Positions 10,617 to 21,480 of a stretch of 64,000 bases of DNA are shown piece after piece. The notes under the pieces are model-generated. The model had not been told where the DNA came from. It was given only the letters and a program-made list of their open reading frames with translations, and made no database searches. The stretch spans positions 604,412 through 668,411 of the forward strand of contig BFEA01000459.1 of the NCBI GenBank assembly GCA_003427395.1. The letters are read 5' to 3'. Made by a program: the position numbers and the translations under genes. Within the stretch, counting starts at the first letter, position 1, and the number at the start of each line of letters is the position of its first letter. The stretch is from Chara braunii (taxonomy: Eukaryota; Streptophyta; Charophyceae; Charales; Characeae).

Positions 10617-10653
10617 TATATGAGTCGGTGAAACTCCGACGAAACAGTTTGTC
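10617..10653 (+). ncRNA. Candidate hammerhead-ribozyme-like motif 2
   Basis: A perfect 5-bp helix II (GTCGG 10,624-10,628 with CCGAC 10,636-10,640, loop TGAAACT) is followed directly by GAAA (10,641-10,644). A 3-bp helix III (ACA with TGT) then leads to GTC at 10,651-10,653. The segment before helix II reads TATATGA where CTGATGA is expected, so the catalytic core is half lost, plausibly overwritten by the adjacent (TA)n. The sequence ACTCCGACGAAACA is shared with motif 1 at about 5.8 kb, so the two are probably related copies. Confidence 0.35.
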
Positions 10654-10719
10654 ACAGCCCCTCGTTTGTTGTCCTCTTCTCTCTCTCTGCCTACGGTTTA
10701 CCGGGCAGTTCTATTTCAC

Positions 10720-10757
<38 letters not shown>

Positions 10758-10759
10758 AT

Positions 10760-11084
10760 CGTCAATTTTTGTAATTATTGCTCTGTTAGCGGACCCCTTC
10801 TCAAAATTTGTGCTGATAATGCGTTGTTCGCCTTTCAGACCGTTATGTTTATTTGTATGGGACATGGGGCCCCTTTCCCGGCTTCTGTTATAACACTCCC
10901 CTGCTGCGTATGTACGTCGTTTTTTTTCCCCCCGTTTTTTCATTCAAAAAAAAAACAAAAAAACACAGAAAAAGAAAAAAAAAATGTAGCAACATATTGG
11001 GAAAGTCCTCACGATGCTTATTAAAACTAACAAAAATAAAGAATGTATATTTCATAGTTTGTGTCAGAGCATGCAATGGTCAGC
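10760..11084. other. Non-coding stretch with T/C and A homopolymers
   Basis: Contains a T/C run at about 10,920-10,940 and A runs at 10,946-10,984. No gene supported. Confidence 0.45.
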
Positions 11085-12025
11085 TGCCTCACGGGTTCCG
11101 GACCATCGGTTGGTGCGAGGCCTCGGGGGGCTCCGGACTGTGGGAGCCACGAAGGTGCCGCAGAGCAAGAATCCATGGGATGGTCGGGCGCCTCGGGGAA
11201 GCCGGAGCATCCAATGGTCCGGCGTCCCCAGTGGCTCCCCACCACGGGGATGGCACAAGGCCTCGGTGGCTCCGGAATATGGGAGGGTCCGGACCATGAG
11301 ATGGCCCGCCGCGACGAGGACGGTCGAAACACCCAATGGTCCAGGGCCTCGGGGGCTCCAGACCATGGGATGGTCCGACGCTTCGAGGGCTCCAGACCAT
11401 GGGATGGTCCGACGCTTCGGGGGCTCCAGACCATGGCATGGTCCGGCGCCCGCCCAGGGGACGCCGAAACATCTGATGGTTCAGCGCCTCGGGGGCTCCA
11501 GACCATGGTATGGTCCGACTCCCGGAGGACGCCGAAACATTTGATGGTCCGGCACCTTGGGGGCTCCAGACCATGAAATGGTCCGGCGCCTCGGGCGCTC
11601 CCGACCATAGGGTGGTCCGGCGCCTCGGGCGCTCCGGACCATGGGGTGGTCTGGCGCCAAGGGGGCTCCGGACCATGGGATGGTCCAGCACCCTGTGGAC
11701 GCGGATACATCCGATGGTCCAACGCCTCACGGGCTCCAGACCATGGCATGGTCCGACGCCCCGGGGACTCCGATACATCCAATGGTCTACCGCTTCGGGG
11801 GCTCGAGACTATGGGATGGTCCAGCGCCCAGGGGACGCCGAAACATCCGATGGTCCGGCGCCTCGGGGGCTCCAGACCATGGGGTGGTCCGGCGCCTCGA
11901 GGGCTCCAGACACTGGGATTGTCCGTCGCCTCAGGGGCTCCAAACCATGGGATGGTCCGGCGCCTCGAGGGCTCTGGACCATAGGATGATCCGGCGCCCC
12001 GGGGACGTCAATACATTCGATGGTG
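11085..12025. repeat. 34-bp minisatellite with two interspersed unit types
   Basis: The common unit is 34 bp: ATGGTCCGGCGCCTCGGGG followed by GCTCCAGACCATGGG. A second unit type replaces the last half with GACGCCGAAACATCCG and recurs at about 11,310, 11,458, 11,525, 11,696, 11,764, 11,832 and 12,000. No stop codon fits the unit, so both strands are open for up to 250 codons. Three 34-bp units make exactly 34 codons, producing a false 34-residue peptide period. I therefore call this DNA repeat, not protein. Confidence 0.93.
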
Positions 12026-12338
12026 CAACGATCAGTTGGTGCACCGACATCCTCTACCCCCATTAGCAAGTGTGCTGCTTTGTTCAGCTCGGCAGACCGT
12101 AAGACCTTGGTGTCGTGATCAGGATAAGTTCCTTCTGTGGTCGGCGTGTTGGAAGGTCTCCGCAGTGGTGGAAATTTTCATTAACAATGACTTTGAATGC
12201 TTTGCAAAAACCATGCACACGTCGAACGTCAACAGTGAGAAGGGGAGCTGCCCACATCCGTCATAGTCGTCCACTGCATACCGAGGAACTCCATCATCGC
12301 AACGACCCCTCTCCAACTCTGAGAGCAGGTCCCCTTCA
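12026..12338. other. Spacer upstream of the transposase-like gene
   Basis: Ordinary-composition DNA with no repeat. A promoter or 5' exon of the next gene could lie here, but I cannot point to a specific signal. Confidence 0.3.
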
Positions 12339-14995
12339 TTGGGGACGCTTCGCGGAAACCATAACTCCTTGCCACATGCAATTCGTACTCCTAAGAAGAG
12401 AAAAACAATTCTTCAATATGAAAGTCACCCGTCCAACACTGTAGTCCGAAGGTTGAGACTTAAGGATTTAATCAAGGCGGTCAAGCATGACGGATTCACT
12501 CCTCCTCCCTGTCAGGCATCAACAAAGTGTCTGCCGCTTCCAGACATCCGCTGTGAGGAAGACTCATCCGTTCGCTTCAATTCGGATGAGGACAACAGTG
12601 GAAACAACGCATCTTTTCCAGATGATGAACCTTCCGATGAGAGCGAAAACCACACGACACAACAATGTTGGGAGCCACCATCCTTTATGACGGAGTTGAA
12701 GTCGGGCACGGGGAAGAGGAAATACACGTACGTGAAGCGAAAACGAAGAAGCAAGATATCAAATGCAGATTTGCTGGAGAAATGCACCACGGAAGAATGC
12801 ACAGCCATGCTGAAGAAGGCATGCTGCAAGAAAATGCAGTGTTGTTCTAGCATGGAAGCGAAAGAGGTGTACAAGGCAATAATGAAATATGGATCGCTGA
12901 GCCCCGAAGAAAGGAGGAAGTGGTGGATGAGACTACTAAACAGTTTTATTTGCATTAAAGGTAAAAAGAAGGTGGTCAAACCTATTGTGGAAAAACACAG
13001 GGTTTGTATTCAGGCATGGTGCTATATAATCGGCTTCTCTAGAAACACGTACTCATTCTACCATGATTTGCATGAGAACGGTACGGTGTTGCCGATTCAT
13101 GGAAGAAAAAGTCATTCCACCACATCAACAACTCATGCAACAACTTTCCAGACATTTCAAACTATGATCATGGAGTTTCAAACTTTGATCATGGAGGAGG
13201 CCGATGCAATGCTTGACCAGACAGACGTGAACAAGGACTACGAAGTTAGACCGCGCATCAGACTGCCTCCAACGTACGCTACCAAAACAGACGTGTATGA
13301 AAGCATCAAACGACGATTGCAGAAACAGAACATTGACTACTCCTCTTCGCAAGTATTCGGAAAGATGTGGCGTGATTTCTTCTGGTATGTTCACCTGGCA
13401 AGGTCAACCGACTATGCTAGATGCAATTGCTGCACAAAACAAACAGACCTTATTGAAGGTGTCATGCCAGACGTCAGACGATGTCTTGTTGTAAAACTTA
13501 ATCACCATATGCCGTTGCCGAAAGTACATCGTAATTATATCAAATATGATCTGTCGAATCTAAGTTCATGAGGAAAAAAAACTTGTGCATTATAATTGAT
13601 GGGATGGACCAAGCAAAAACGGTTATTCCTCACACTGCTCGCAACAAGACATCAAAGGCGATGGACAATCGCACAATCATGAAAACAAACCTCACCGGTA
13701 TTCTAGCACATGGGAGGACTCCGCACATTATCGTTCACACATGGTTTCCTATTTTCTCGCACAGCGCTGACTCGGTCCTGTCATCGGTCGCTAAGATGTT
13801 AAGAGACGTACATAGACAACCAGGAGGGTTGCCTCCAGTTCTCAAACTCCAAGCTGATAATTGTGGAGGTCAAAATAAGAACAAATATATATTTGCGTTC
13901 CTAGCATTGTTGATGAAATTTCGTATTTTTGAAATAGTGGAAATGAGATTTATGATAGTGGGTCACGAACATACTGATATCAATGTGAATTTTAGTTTGT
14001 TCTCTAGAAAGCTAGCAGGTTTGGACGCCTACACGATGGAAGAATTATTCACAACACCTAGAAATTCTACGAAGGAACAGGTAGGCTGCACATTTGTAAA
14101 GAAGATGGCGGATTGGAAAAATATTGCGAGAGTTTTTTTGGACAAATGAATTGGTGGACATTCCACCCCGCACCTCTTCAAGTTCTATATGGGCGGTGAC
14201 AACCCTGCAATAGTGTACAAAGAGTATTGCACCAGTAATGAGTGGTTGCTTGAAGGCGAACCCATTTACTGGTTCAAAAGAGATGAGCAGGGGAGATGGG
14301 CGGGGCCTTCCATGCCATTTGAACCACGTAGCCAATAGATCACATTGAAAAGTGGCGATTTCGTCAAGGGCTTGCAAGGTGTATGTGCTCTCGTGGATGA
14401 ATGGAAGGAGGAGCGACCGGAATGGGAGACACAAGAACATTGGAAACGAGAGTTGAAAGAAAGTCGGCTGCAGTATTGGAAAAATCAATTACAGATATTC
14501 AAAAACATGAAACAATGCAAACATGATGAGTCTGTCGCATTGTCAACCCCGTTCTGGCCATCACCGATGCCAGATACCATCGAAGATACGAGATTCATTC
14601 CAACTATAGAATCCCAACCAAGGAAACCTTGCTTCGTAACCAAAATTTGACCCGGCCAAAGACGCTGATGTGAACTATTTTGTTGTGTTCCGGGCATCAG
14701 ACGAGAACGTCGAAAGAGGAGTGACTTTTTGGATAGGGCGTTCGAATGAAAAAATCAAAGGATTCAAAACAGATTTTTGTTCAGTATTGGAGGTCACAAG
14801 GCAAAGACGCCAATGCGTCCAAGGTATACGAAAACGGTTGGAACAAAAGTTGGCGAGTCGAGAAAGAGTCATCAGCTGGGTGGCAAAACATTATCAGTGT
14901 AGCATGGGGATGGAAGAGTGAAAAGAGATATGAAAACGGCCTCAGAATCTGGTAGAAAGATGCATTCAGGGAACTGAAATTATTGGTAGCAGTTC
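12339..14995 (+). pseudogene. Transposase-like gene of a DNA transposon, frameshifted
   Basis: The first frame (12,339-13,571, 410 codons) has an acidic N-terminus and a K/R-rich patch (KRKYTYVKRKRRSK). A Cys-rich CCKKMQCC stretch follows, then a Cys-x-Cys-Cys cluster near residue 365 that could bind zinc. The frame shifts at an A8 run near 13,570 into 13,568-14,149. That segment carries LCIIIDGMDQAKT, LQADNCGGQNKN and VGHEHTDIN, acidic positions in an order like an RNase H-fold transposase core. I recall such motifs in eukaryotic proteins with a DUF7869-type domain. Coding continues through 14,156-14,650 (one TAG near 14,337) and, after more shifts, to about 14,990 (FWIGRSNEKIKGF, then VYENGWNKSW). 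With two or more frameshifts and stops it cannot be functional. The start shown is a TTG, so the true start is unknown. Confidence 0.6.
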
Positions 14996-15121
14996 ACCAG
15001 GCACATTCTAACGCGACAGTGAATGTTGTTTGATGTAACATTCGAACATGAAGTGAGTATCAGTCATCATCGGTACACATGTTGCCACCTCGAAATCTGA
15101 TGGTTTTGTAGGGGCTATACA

Positions 15122-17246
15122 ATGACAGACGTAGTTAACTTTCATTCGTGTTATAGTATTTCTACAACAACTGCAAGGTCGGATATTTCGACTATGGACG
15201 CCGAGGTCAATATGAGCCGTCATGTTGACAAATGGGGAACACCCATACACTACAATCAGTTTATTTCATTTCGGCACATTCAACGAATGACAGCGCTTGG
15301 GCTCCGCACGCTTGACGAAACCATGATATACCCCACTTTTGACTTATGGTCTCCGCAAATGCAACGCAAGATGTTGAAGATCGCTAAAACATGCGACCCG
15401 TTATCAAAATATTGGAGAACTGGGGCACAGCGATGGAATAATGTTTTATACGGAGACGATTGAATATTTGACAATACAACACGAGAGTGTGGTCAAATAC
15501 TATGCATTGCGTTTGGAACACGACATGGAATGACATATTGTTGCACAAGGATCGATTGCCGCAAACCTCATCAAAACGATGATGTAGATCAATGGCATAT
15601 GCCGTATCTGGGCACGCCCAACTTTTCTGTACCGTTGTTAGAGATGTCATGATACAGTTCGTAGGAGATAAAAATCTGTCATTGGGAAAAGTGTTCTGAA
15701 GGTGTGTTCAACGTTCGACGATTATGGAGCAACAAAATACATCAAGAACAGAAGACAAAAACAGTTATAGACGTGAAACACTTGTTTTGACGAGTAAATG
15801 AGATTCGCGGACATGTGCCATGTAGGGTGACGATTGATGTTATACCTAATGTGGAGCACGGTAGGCTGAAATTATGTGAAGTAAGATTGGAAAAAGAAAG
15901 AAAAAAAAATGAAGTTACATAGCGCACGAGGAAGTGATTGTGGAGCACATGTAAGGTAACAATTGATAAATGACCGGTCGAAGTGCAATGGCGAGGAAAT
16001 GATGGAAAATCAAGAAAAATTCATCAGTACAATCTCAATGTTCAAAGGACTTAAATCTCGCAATCGAAATAGACAGGGGATAATGTTCATGGATAGTCTA
16101 ACATTGACTTGGGCTTTCTTGTTAAGGTTCTGCTTGCAAACTAATATCGTCGATGAGTACAAACATATCTTTAACAAAGTGAGAAGTGTCATGCTACATA
16201 TAATATAAAATGACGAGTGTTCTGTTGTGAGTAGCTTATATGAATTTTATCACTATTGACATCATGTTTATTCGAGTCACGCCATTAGGTCAACTAATGT
16301 CTGAAAACGCACGTAACCATTATTCGTATGTAGGGATATGAAAACCTGTGTTTATTTGTAGGAGACAAGGATTACCGTAATACGGATAGGCATGAGTTGG
16401 TGAAAAAAAGACAATTGCGTATTGTGTTGGGCACGTTTGTAGTGGTATGAGTGAAGAAATCATATAAAATGTGACATACGTGCTTAAGTACAATGTTTGT
16501 GGTCGAAGTGTGCAGTTTGTTATCTTATATAATAAATGATGTGGTCGCAATAATTGAAGGACACGAGATACTTGATAAGATTGTGGACAAAATATATCGT
16601 GCAATAGTGCAAAAAACAATAGGATAATCAATGAATATGAGAAATGATAGTGAAATATTGAAGTATTATGCATATAAACGAAACGTGCAAGTAGATATAA
16701 AAAGTAAAAAATATTTAATTTGATTATACATACAATCATGTTTGTGGTCATGCAGAACGTGCAGGGTTGTGAAACAAGCGATAATTATTTTTGTAACCGT
16801 GGGATACAAGAGGTGTTGCAGGCCCAATGATGACTGTTATCAATTAAGTGGTGCCAGAAGCAATGAAAACAAACACGAACGATGGAGCATTTCCATATGA
16901 ATACATGTCGATGGTCAAATGTGAAGTGGAAGAAGCAAAATTACTAGTGGTTGTCGTGAGATTCACAGAGCTTGATGTATATAATGTGCAACTTTATAAA
17001 CGGTAAGGAACGGTGACAAAGCAGTCGGACTACTCAGAGTGTTATAAGAGACCTGTAAAAATTCATGAGGGGGAAAAAACGAAATTGCTGCGAGAAGGAA
17101 AACAACTTTTAAATTATTTCGCATTCATAAAGGACTTTAGTAGCACGCCTCGACCGCCGATACCTTCGTGCATGTTAGATGAGTCAAAAAATGAATCACA
17201 GTGGGTGTTAATTTTGAATGTTATGAAGAGGATCTGCGAGCAATAA
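15122..17246 (+). pseudogene. Long decayed coding region, family unknown
   Basis: Protein-like plus-strand segments follow each other in shifting frames. 15,122-15,463 includes FDLWSPQMQRKMLKIAK and NNVLYGDD. At 15,480-15,670 comes VVKYYALRLEHDME; at 15,757-15,920 VTIDVIPNVEHGRLKLCEV; at 15,963-16,208 an 81-codon frame. 16,335-16,615 holds RHELVKKRQLRIVLGTFVVV, two TGA stops, then NDVVAIIEGHEILDKIVDKI. 17,013-17,246 contains KIHEGEKTKLL. The mix of charged and hydrophobic residues and the preference for one strand argue for a single ancestral protein of several hundred residues. It follows the transposase-like gene on the same strand, so both may belong to one large element. I recognise no domain. 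Confidence 0.4.
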
Positions 17247-17789
17247 CAGTCATAATCATTAAGTGAATTATATACGCATACGCATACAAGTCGTACAAAT
17301 ACTATTAAACATCTTTAATAATTGAGGCATGTTGATTGAACAGAAAGATATCACAATGACTCTTGAAATGTTAATTTATTAAACCAACATCCACAGAGTA
17401 CAGATTGATGTGAAGAAGGATGCGAGATAAGATATACAACTACTAGATATTGATCATTGCAGTGTGTGTATGAATGTGTGTGTATTTGTGTGTGTATTTT
17501 TGTATGCATGTATGTGTGTGTGTGTGTGTGTGTGTATGTGTGTATGTGTGTGTGCGTGTGTGTGTGTGTGTGCTCGTGTGTGTGTGTATGTGCGTGTGTG
17601 TGTGTACAATGACTCTTTAATAATTGTATGAATATGGACACAATTTTTTTCTTTTTTTCATTTATGAAGCATGATCAGTATAAAAAAACAAAAAAGTGAC
17701 ATACGCCGACGTATAATTGAAAAAAAACGTGAAAAAACGAATTAACGAAAAGAAATAAAATAATAACAACATATGCATATCCATTTGTC
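17247..17789. other. Spacer with (TG)n microsatellite at 17,461-17,607
   Basis: A compound TG/TA/CG-interrupted (TG)n tract of about 147 bp, then A/T-rich DNA with no gene. A similar compound (TG)n follows the paralogous gene at 40.3 kb. Confidence 0.85.
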
Positions 17790-17809
17790 ACTCATTGAGT
17801 ATATTTAAA

Positions 17810-18044
17810 CAATGCACGATGATAGTCGGCCAAAGTAGCTCGCAAGGACGCAAATCATCTTCCCCGATTCCATCAACAATTGACGATCTGATCATTTTAG
17901 ATAAAAATATATAGTCAGTTTAGATAATTGACGAATTCTCCACTTACCATTATCTTAATGTCGAAAATGAAGTCGGGTCAAATGGAGAACTTCAACCATT
18001 GATTGAATTGTGAACAGAAGAGAGACAATCATTGAAAACAACGG
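17810..18044 (+). pseudogene. Left part of an unknown gene split by the LTR retrotransposon
   Basis: The translation holds a Ser-rich run (SSSQGRKSSSPIPS) then LIILDKNI and a TAG at 17,912. This matches the paralogue at 39.1-39.2 kb (SSTGTSSQ..., LMIFDKNI, then TGA at 39,212). The final codons before the retroelement (from 18,007) read on, without loss of frame, into the right part that resumes after the second ACGG at 37,793-37,796. A frameshift separates the two segments within this part. Function unknown. Confidence 0.55.
18041..18044. repeat. Target-site duplication, left copy (ACGG)
   Basis: ACGG precedes the retroelement here and recurs at 37,793-37,796 just after it. Four bp is shorter than the usual 5, but the host reading frame is restored exactly if one copy is kept. 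Confidence 0.7.
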
Positions 18045-18134
18045 TGTCGAGCGCATCGGTCTGGCACCGCACCAGGGCAGCGCAGGACCCTCCCTGCCGC
18101 GTCACGCAGGAGTTGGTCTAAATTCTCGTCGCAA

Positions 18135-18146
18135 ATATATATATAG
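18135..18146 (-). promoter_or_regulatory. TATA-like box near the LTR end
   Basis: ATATATATATA lies about 90 bp inside the LTR end and is kept in the other LTR at 30,690-30,702. On the element's strand it reads TATATATATAT, so transcription starting about 30 bp later would leave an R-U5 of only about 60 bp and a U3 of over 7 kb. This is an inference from position and conservation between copies. Confidence 0.4.
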
Positions 18147-19885
18147 AGCTTCCACAAGCCGCTCCGGCCGAGTGCGTCAGCCATACCTCTCGTGAGCCTC
18201 TACGACAGGATAGGGCCTACGCGAGGCACGACTTACCTACACCTTATGGGAGCTGTCACCTCCCTTCGGTGGGCGTATCCCCGCCGAGCTACCAGTCCAC
18301 AGTACGAAAGCTAATCAGTTACAATTGCAGAGGTGGACCAGCCGAGGGCGTTTCTCGTTCGCTGTAGCATAGGGGGTACACGAGGTATGACGCCTTTATC
18401 GAACCCGCACGCGAACCGACATCTTGGGGGGCTGAGGTCCCAAGATCGACTCGTCATCGGTCGACTAGGACGCATCCCACACACCACGCGCACACCACTT
18501 TATGAACACAAAAATAAAACACACACACACACACACATACGAAACGACACAACACAAACAACGCGACAACGCTCCTAGCCCCTCGGTAGCCAACCCATAA
18601 CTTTCCAATGCGGAATTCGGATAGGCATTGCGCGCGAGACTTAATATAAAACCGCGCGGATGCATGGCTAACTCATACCGACTCGCAATGCAAGCGTACG
18701 CAAGCACTCGCAATGATGGTGTACCATATGGTACCCATACTCATGAGGTCCTCGTTAATATCGAGAGACGCATTCGACACTCAAGTGTCAGCTGACATGC
18801 GCATTGAGGGTTAATCTCTCAAAGCTGGACAACCGCCAAGCGCGGTTGAAGACCACACACCCTCTTCTGCACTCTGTGAAGAGTCTGTGAAGAGGGGGTG
18901 GTACACAGGTCCATACCTGTGGTGGCAGTCGTTCCTTACTGCCCTGGAGATGAGCCCCACTCCAGGCCTGGACAGAAGTCAAGGGGTTTGACTTCGACGG
19001 TTGCCACGGACTACAACGTCCAACCATAAAATGTCTAAGAAGCAAAGGATAAAAGGGGATCTCCCTTTTTTCTCAAACACATAATTTATTTGACCCTTAT
19101 GCACAATTACCGTTTGTCTCTCAAACACTCAGGGCACTCATGAATATATGGGGGTTGGTTATATAGGACGATCACTTCTCACAGTCAAAATGAGGTTCCT
19201 TTCAACCATATATGTATGTAATCGCAGACAATCACATCCAGAGTCCGAATCAGAAACATACCTGCAATCACATCAAAGATTCAACCAAAGGTCCACACGC
19301 TACACGGGGTCAACTTCAATCCTTCCCTGTACTCATACCCCTTGCTTTAGCTAAGCAAACCTCAATCTCAGCGCAACCTCCCAACAATAAAAATACTCAG
19401 TATCTTTGTTAAATGACCATTCAATAAAGTCCAGGTAAAAACACAATAAAATAAATAAACCACAGGGCTAAAGCCTTTAGGTTGAGTGGCAGGGGTGAAT
19501 TGGAATTGAGTCGCAAACCGACGAATCGATAACCGACCTGTTATCAGTGATAACAGAATGTGATCCTTGTAGGATCAAGCTGAATCTAGTCCTGAACTTG
19601 AATCAAACGATCAAGAGGACCAGTAACACATGACAGGTCAATGCCCCAGACTGAACCTATAAGCTCATGGAGGAGAATCTCCATATCGTGATCTTACCCA
19701 AATCATCCTAGCTGACTATAGCTAAGCCTACCTCTAAGCAAGTGCTCAAAGAAAGGTAGACTCATGGCGAAATCTCCCCTGTTCATTGTGGATTACCAGA
19801 ATCGTCACCTGTCAAAATATAATCCATCATTGTGGATTACCAGAATCGTCACCTGTCAAAATATAATCTATTTCCTTCAAACTAA

Positions 19886-20600
19886 GAAAATTTTGGCAGC
19901 GCTTCCCGTAGGAAAAGTGTCTTTCCAGAATTTATTTAAGTCCAAATATAAAAGCAGAAATAATCTTTAACTCTGGAAAGCCAAAATTATGTCAGACTTC
20001 CTGAAGTAACAGAAATTTGGGCAGCACTCCTTTTAGAAAGGGAGATATCCCAGATTTATACTAAGTTAGATATGGAAGCATAAATAATTTATAACTTTGG
20101 GAAGTTAAATTTATGTCTAACTTCCTTAAATAGCAGAAATTTGGGCAGCGCTCCCTTTAAAAAGGGAGGCTTCCCAGATTTATACGAAGTCAGATATGAA
20201 CTCGAGAGACAATTCGAGCTCAACTTTAGACAAAATTTAACTAACTTCTTAATTTTGTAAAAATTTCGGCAGCACTTCCTCTAGAAAAGTGTTATTCTAA
20301 AATTTATACAAGGCTAAGTCCAAAATTTGAAAGTAACTTTGACTTCCCGAAGTTGAATTTTGTCTAACTCCTTGAATTAGCAAAAATTTGGGCGGTACTC
20401 CCTTCAGAAAGGGAGTCTTCCCAGATTTTAACTAAGTTAGATAAGAGAAAAGACAAAGTTGAACTTTTGACAAGTCAAAATTCAACTAACTGCTTGGATT
20501 TGTAGAAATTTGGTCATCGCTTCCCGTAGAGAAAGTAGCTTGGCAAGATTTATACAAAGCCAAGTATAAGAAAAGATCTCAGAAAATGCAAAAATTGACC
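19886..20600. repeat. 124-bp tandem repeat, six units, inside the left LTR
   Basis: Units begin AAATTTNGGCAGCRCTYCC at about 19,886, 20,009, 20,136, 20,257, 20,382 and 20,504 (spacing 121-127 bp). Most contain a small hairpin, CTCCCTTT-AGA-AAGGGAG. The same six-unit array occurs in the right LTR. Confidence 0.88.
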
Positions 20601-20849
20601 TAAGTAAGAAAAAAAATACTACAGAAAATGCAGGAATTGACACTAACTCCTATGGCTTTAGCACATGGTGAGCAACTAAAGCAACTACCTATCAACCTGA
20701 AACTCAGACTAAGTAGTGGTCTCACTCAGTCACATGCAAGTCAAACCACAAAGGTAAGTACTCTCACCAGCCTCAAGTTCATTCCATATAGATAGTTTAT
20801 GAATCTTTCAAGTCTTTGAACCCTTATTTCCCTCTTACATAAGACATAG

Positions 20850-21480
20850 GGATGGACCATTCGCCATGAAAACAATGCTCAGCTTGCCTTTAAGATATAC
20901 ACGAACAGGTTGCACAACTACTTCCCTCTTCTTTTGGGCATATGACTAGGTGTTCCGCCATGGAAACAATGCCTAGCCGCCCTGGGCCGTTTAATATCCA
21001 AAATTTAGTATTTCTTTGACTTTGTTTTAAAAAAAGAGAGCAAATATGGGCAGAGGACTGAATCATTCGCCATGCAAACAATGTTAAGCTTGCCCAAATT
21101 ATTTTCATTTATACTTCGTATTTTTCTCTTTGTCTTCTTGATGATATCGCTCATCGCTGAACCATTCATCATGGAAACAATGCCCAACTGCCAGTTCACA
21201 TGCAAATATATATAAAGTATTTTCCCTTCATACTCATTTTAACTTATTTGCATGGTTTTCAGGCTAAACCATTCACCATGAAGACAATGCTTAGCCGTAG
21301 ACCAGAAGTTCTCCCTCAGAATAAACAAGAACTTATTAAACTCCTTCAATCAGGCAAACCCCCAGAGTTAATTGGAGCAGCCAGGTCCATCACCATGGAA
21401 ACAATACCTGGTTCCCCAAAAAACAGTCAAATAAACACAGCCCTGAGCCATTCACCATGGAAACAATGCTTAGGCTTTGG
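20850..21480. repeat. Dispersed 28-bp motif, seven copies at about 100-bp spacing (left LTR)
   Basis: ACCATTCACCATGGAAACAATGC-like sequence recurs near 20,855, 20,953, 21,062, 21,162, 21,272, 21,384 and 21,448, with less conserved DNA between. It is repeated at 33.3-33.95 kb in the other LTR. Regular spacing of a short conserved block could reflect tandem duplication or protein binding sites in U3. Confidence 0.8.

Noticed and set aside
11027-11782. 251-codon minus frame and several plus frames of 140-180 codons
   Set aside because: They are by-products of a 34-bp repeat that contains no stop codon in any frame; the 34-residue period equals three DNA units.
16320-16751. 143-codon minus-strand frame with hydrophobic residues
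   Set aside because: The plus strand over the same interval carries the protein-like relic (RHELVKKRQLRIVLG and so on), so the minus frame is probably its shadow in A/T-rich DNA.
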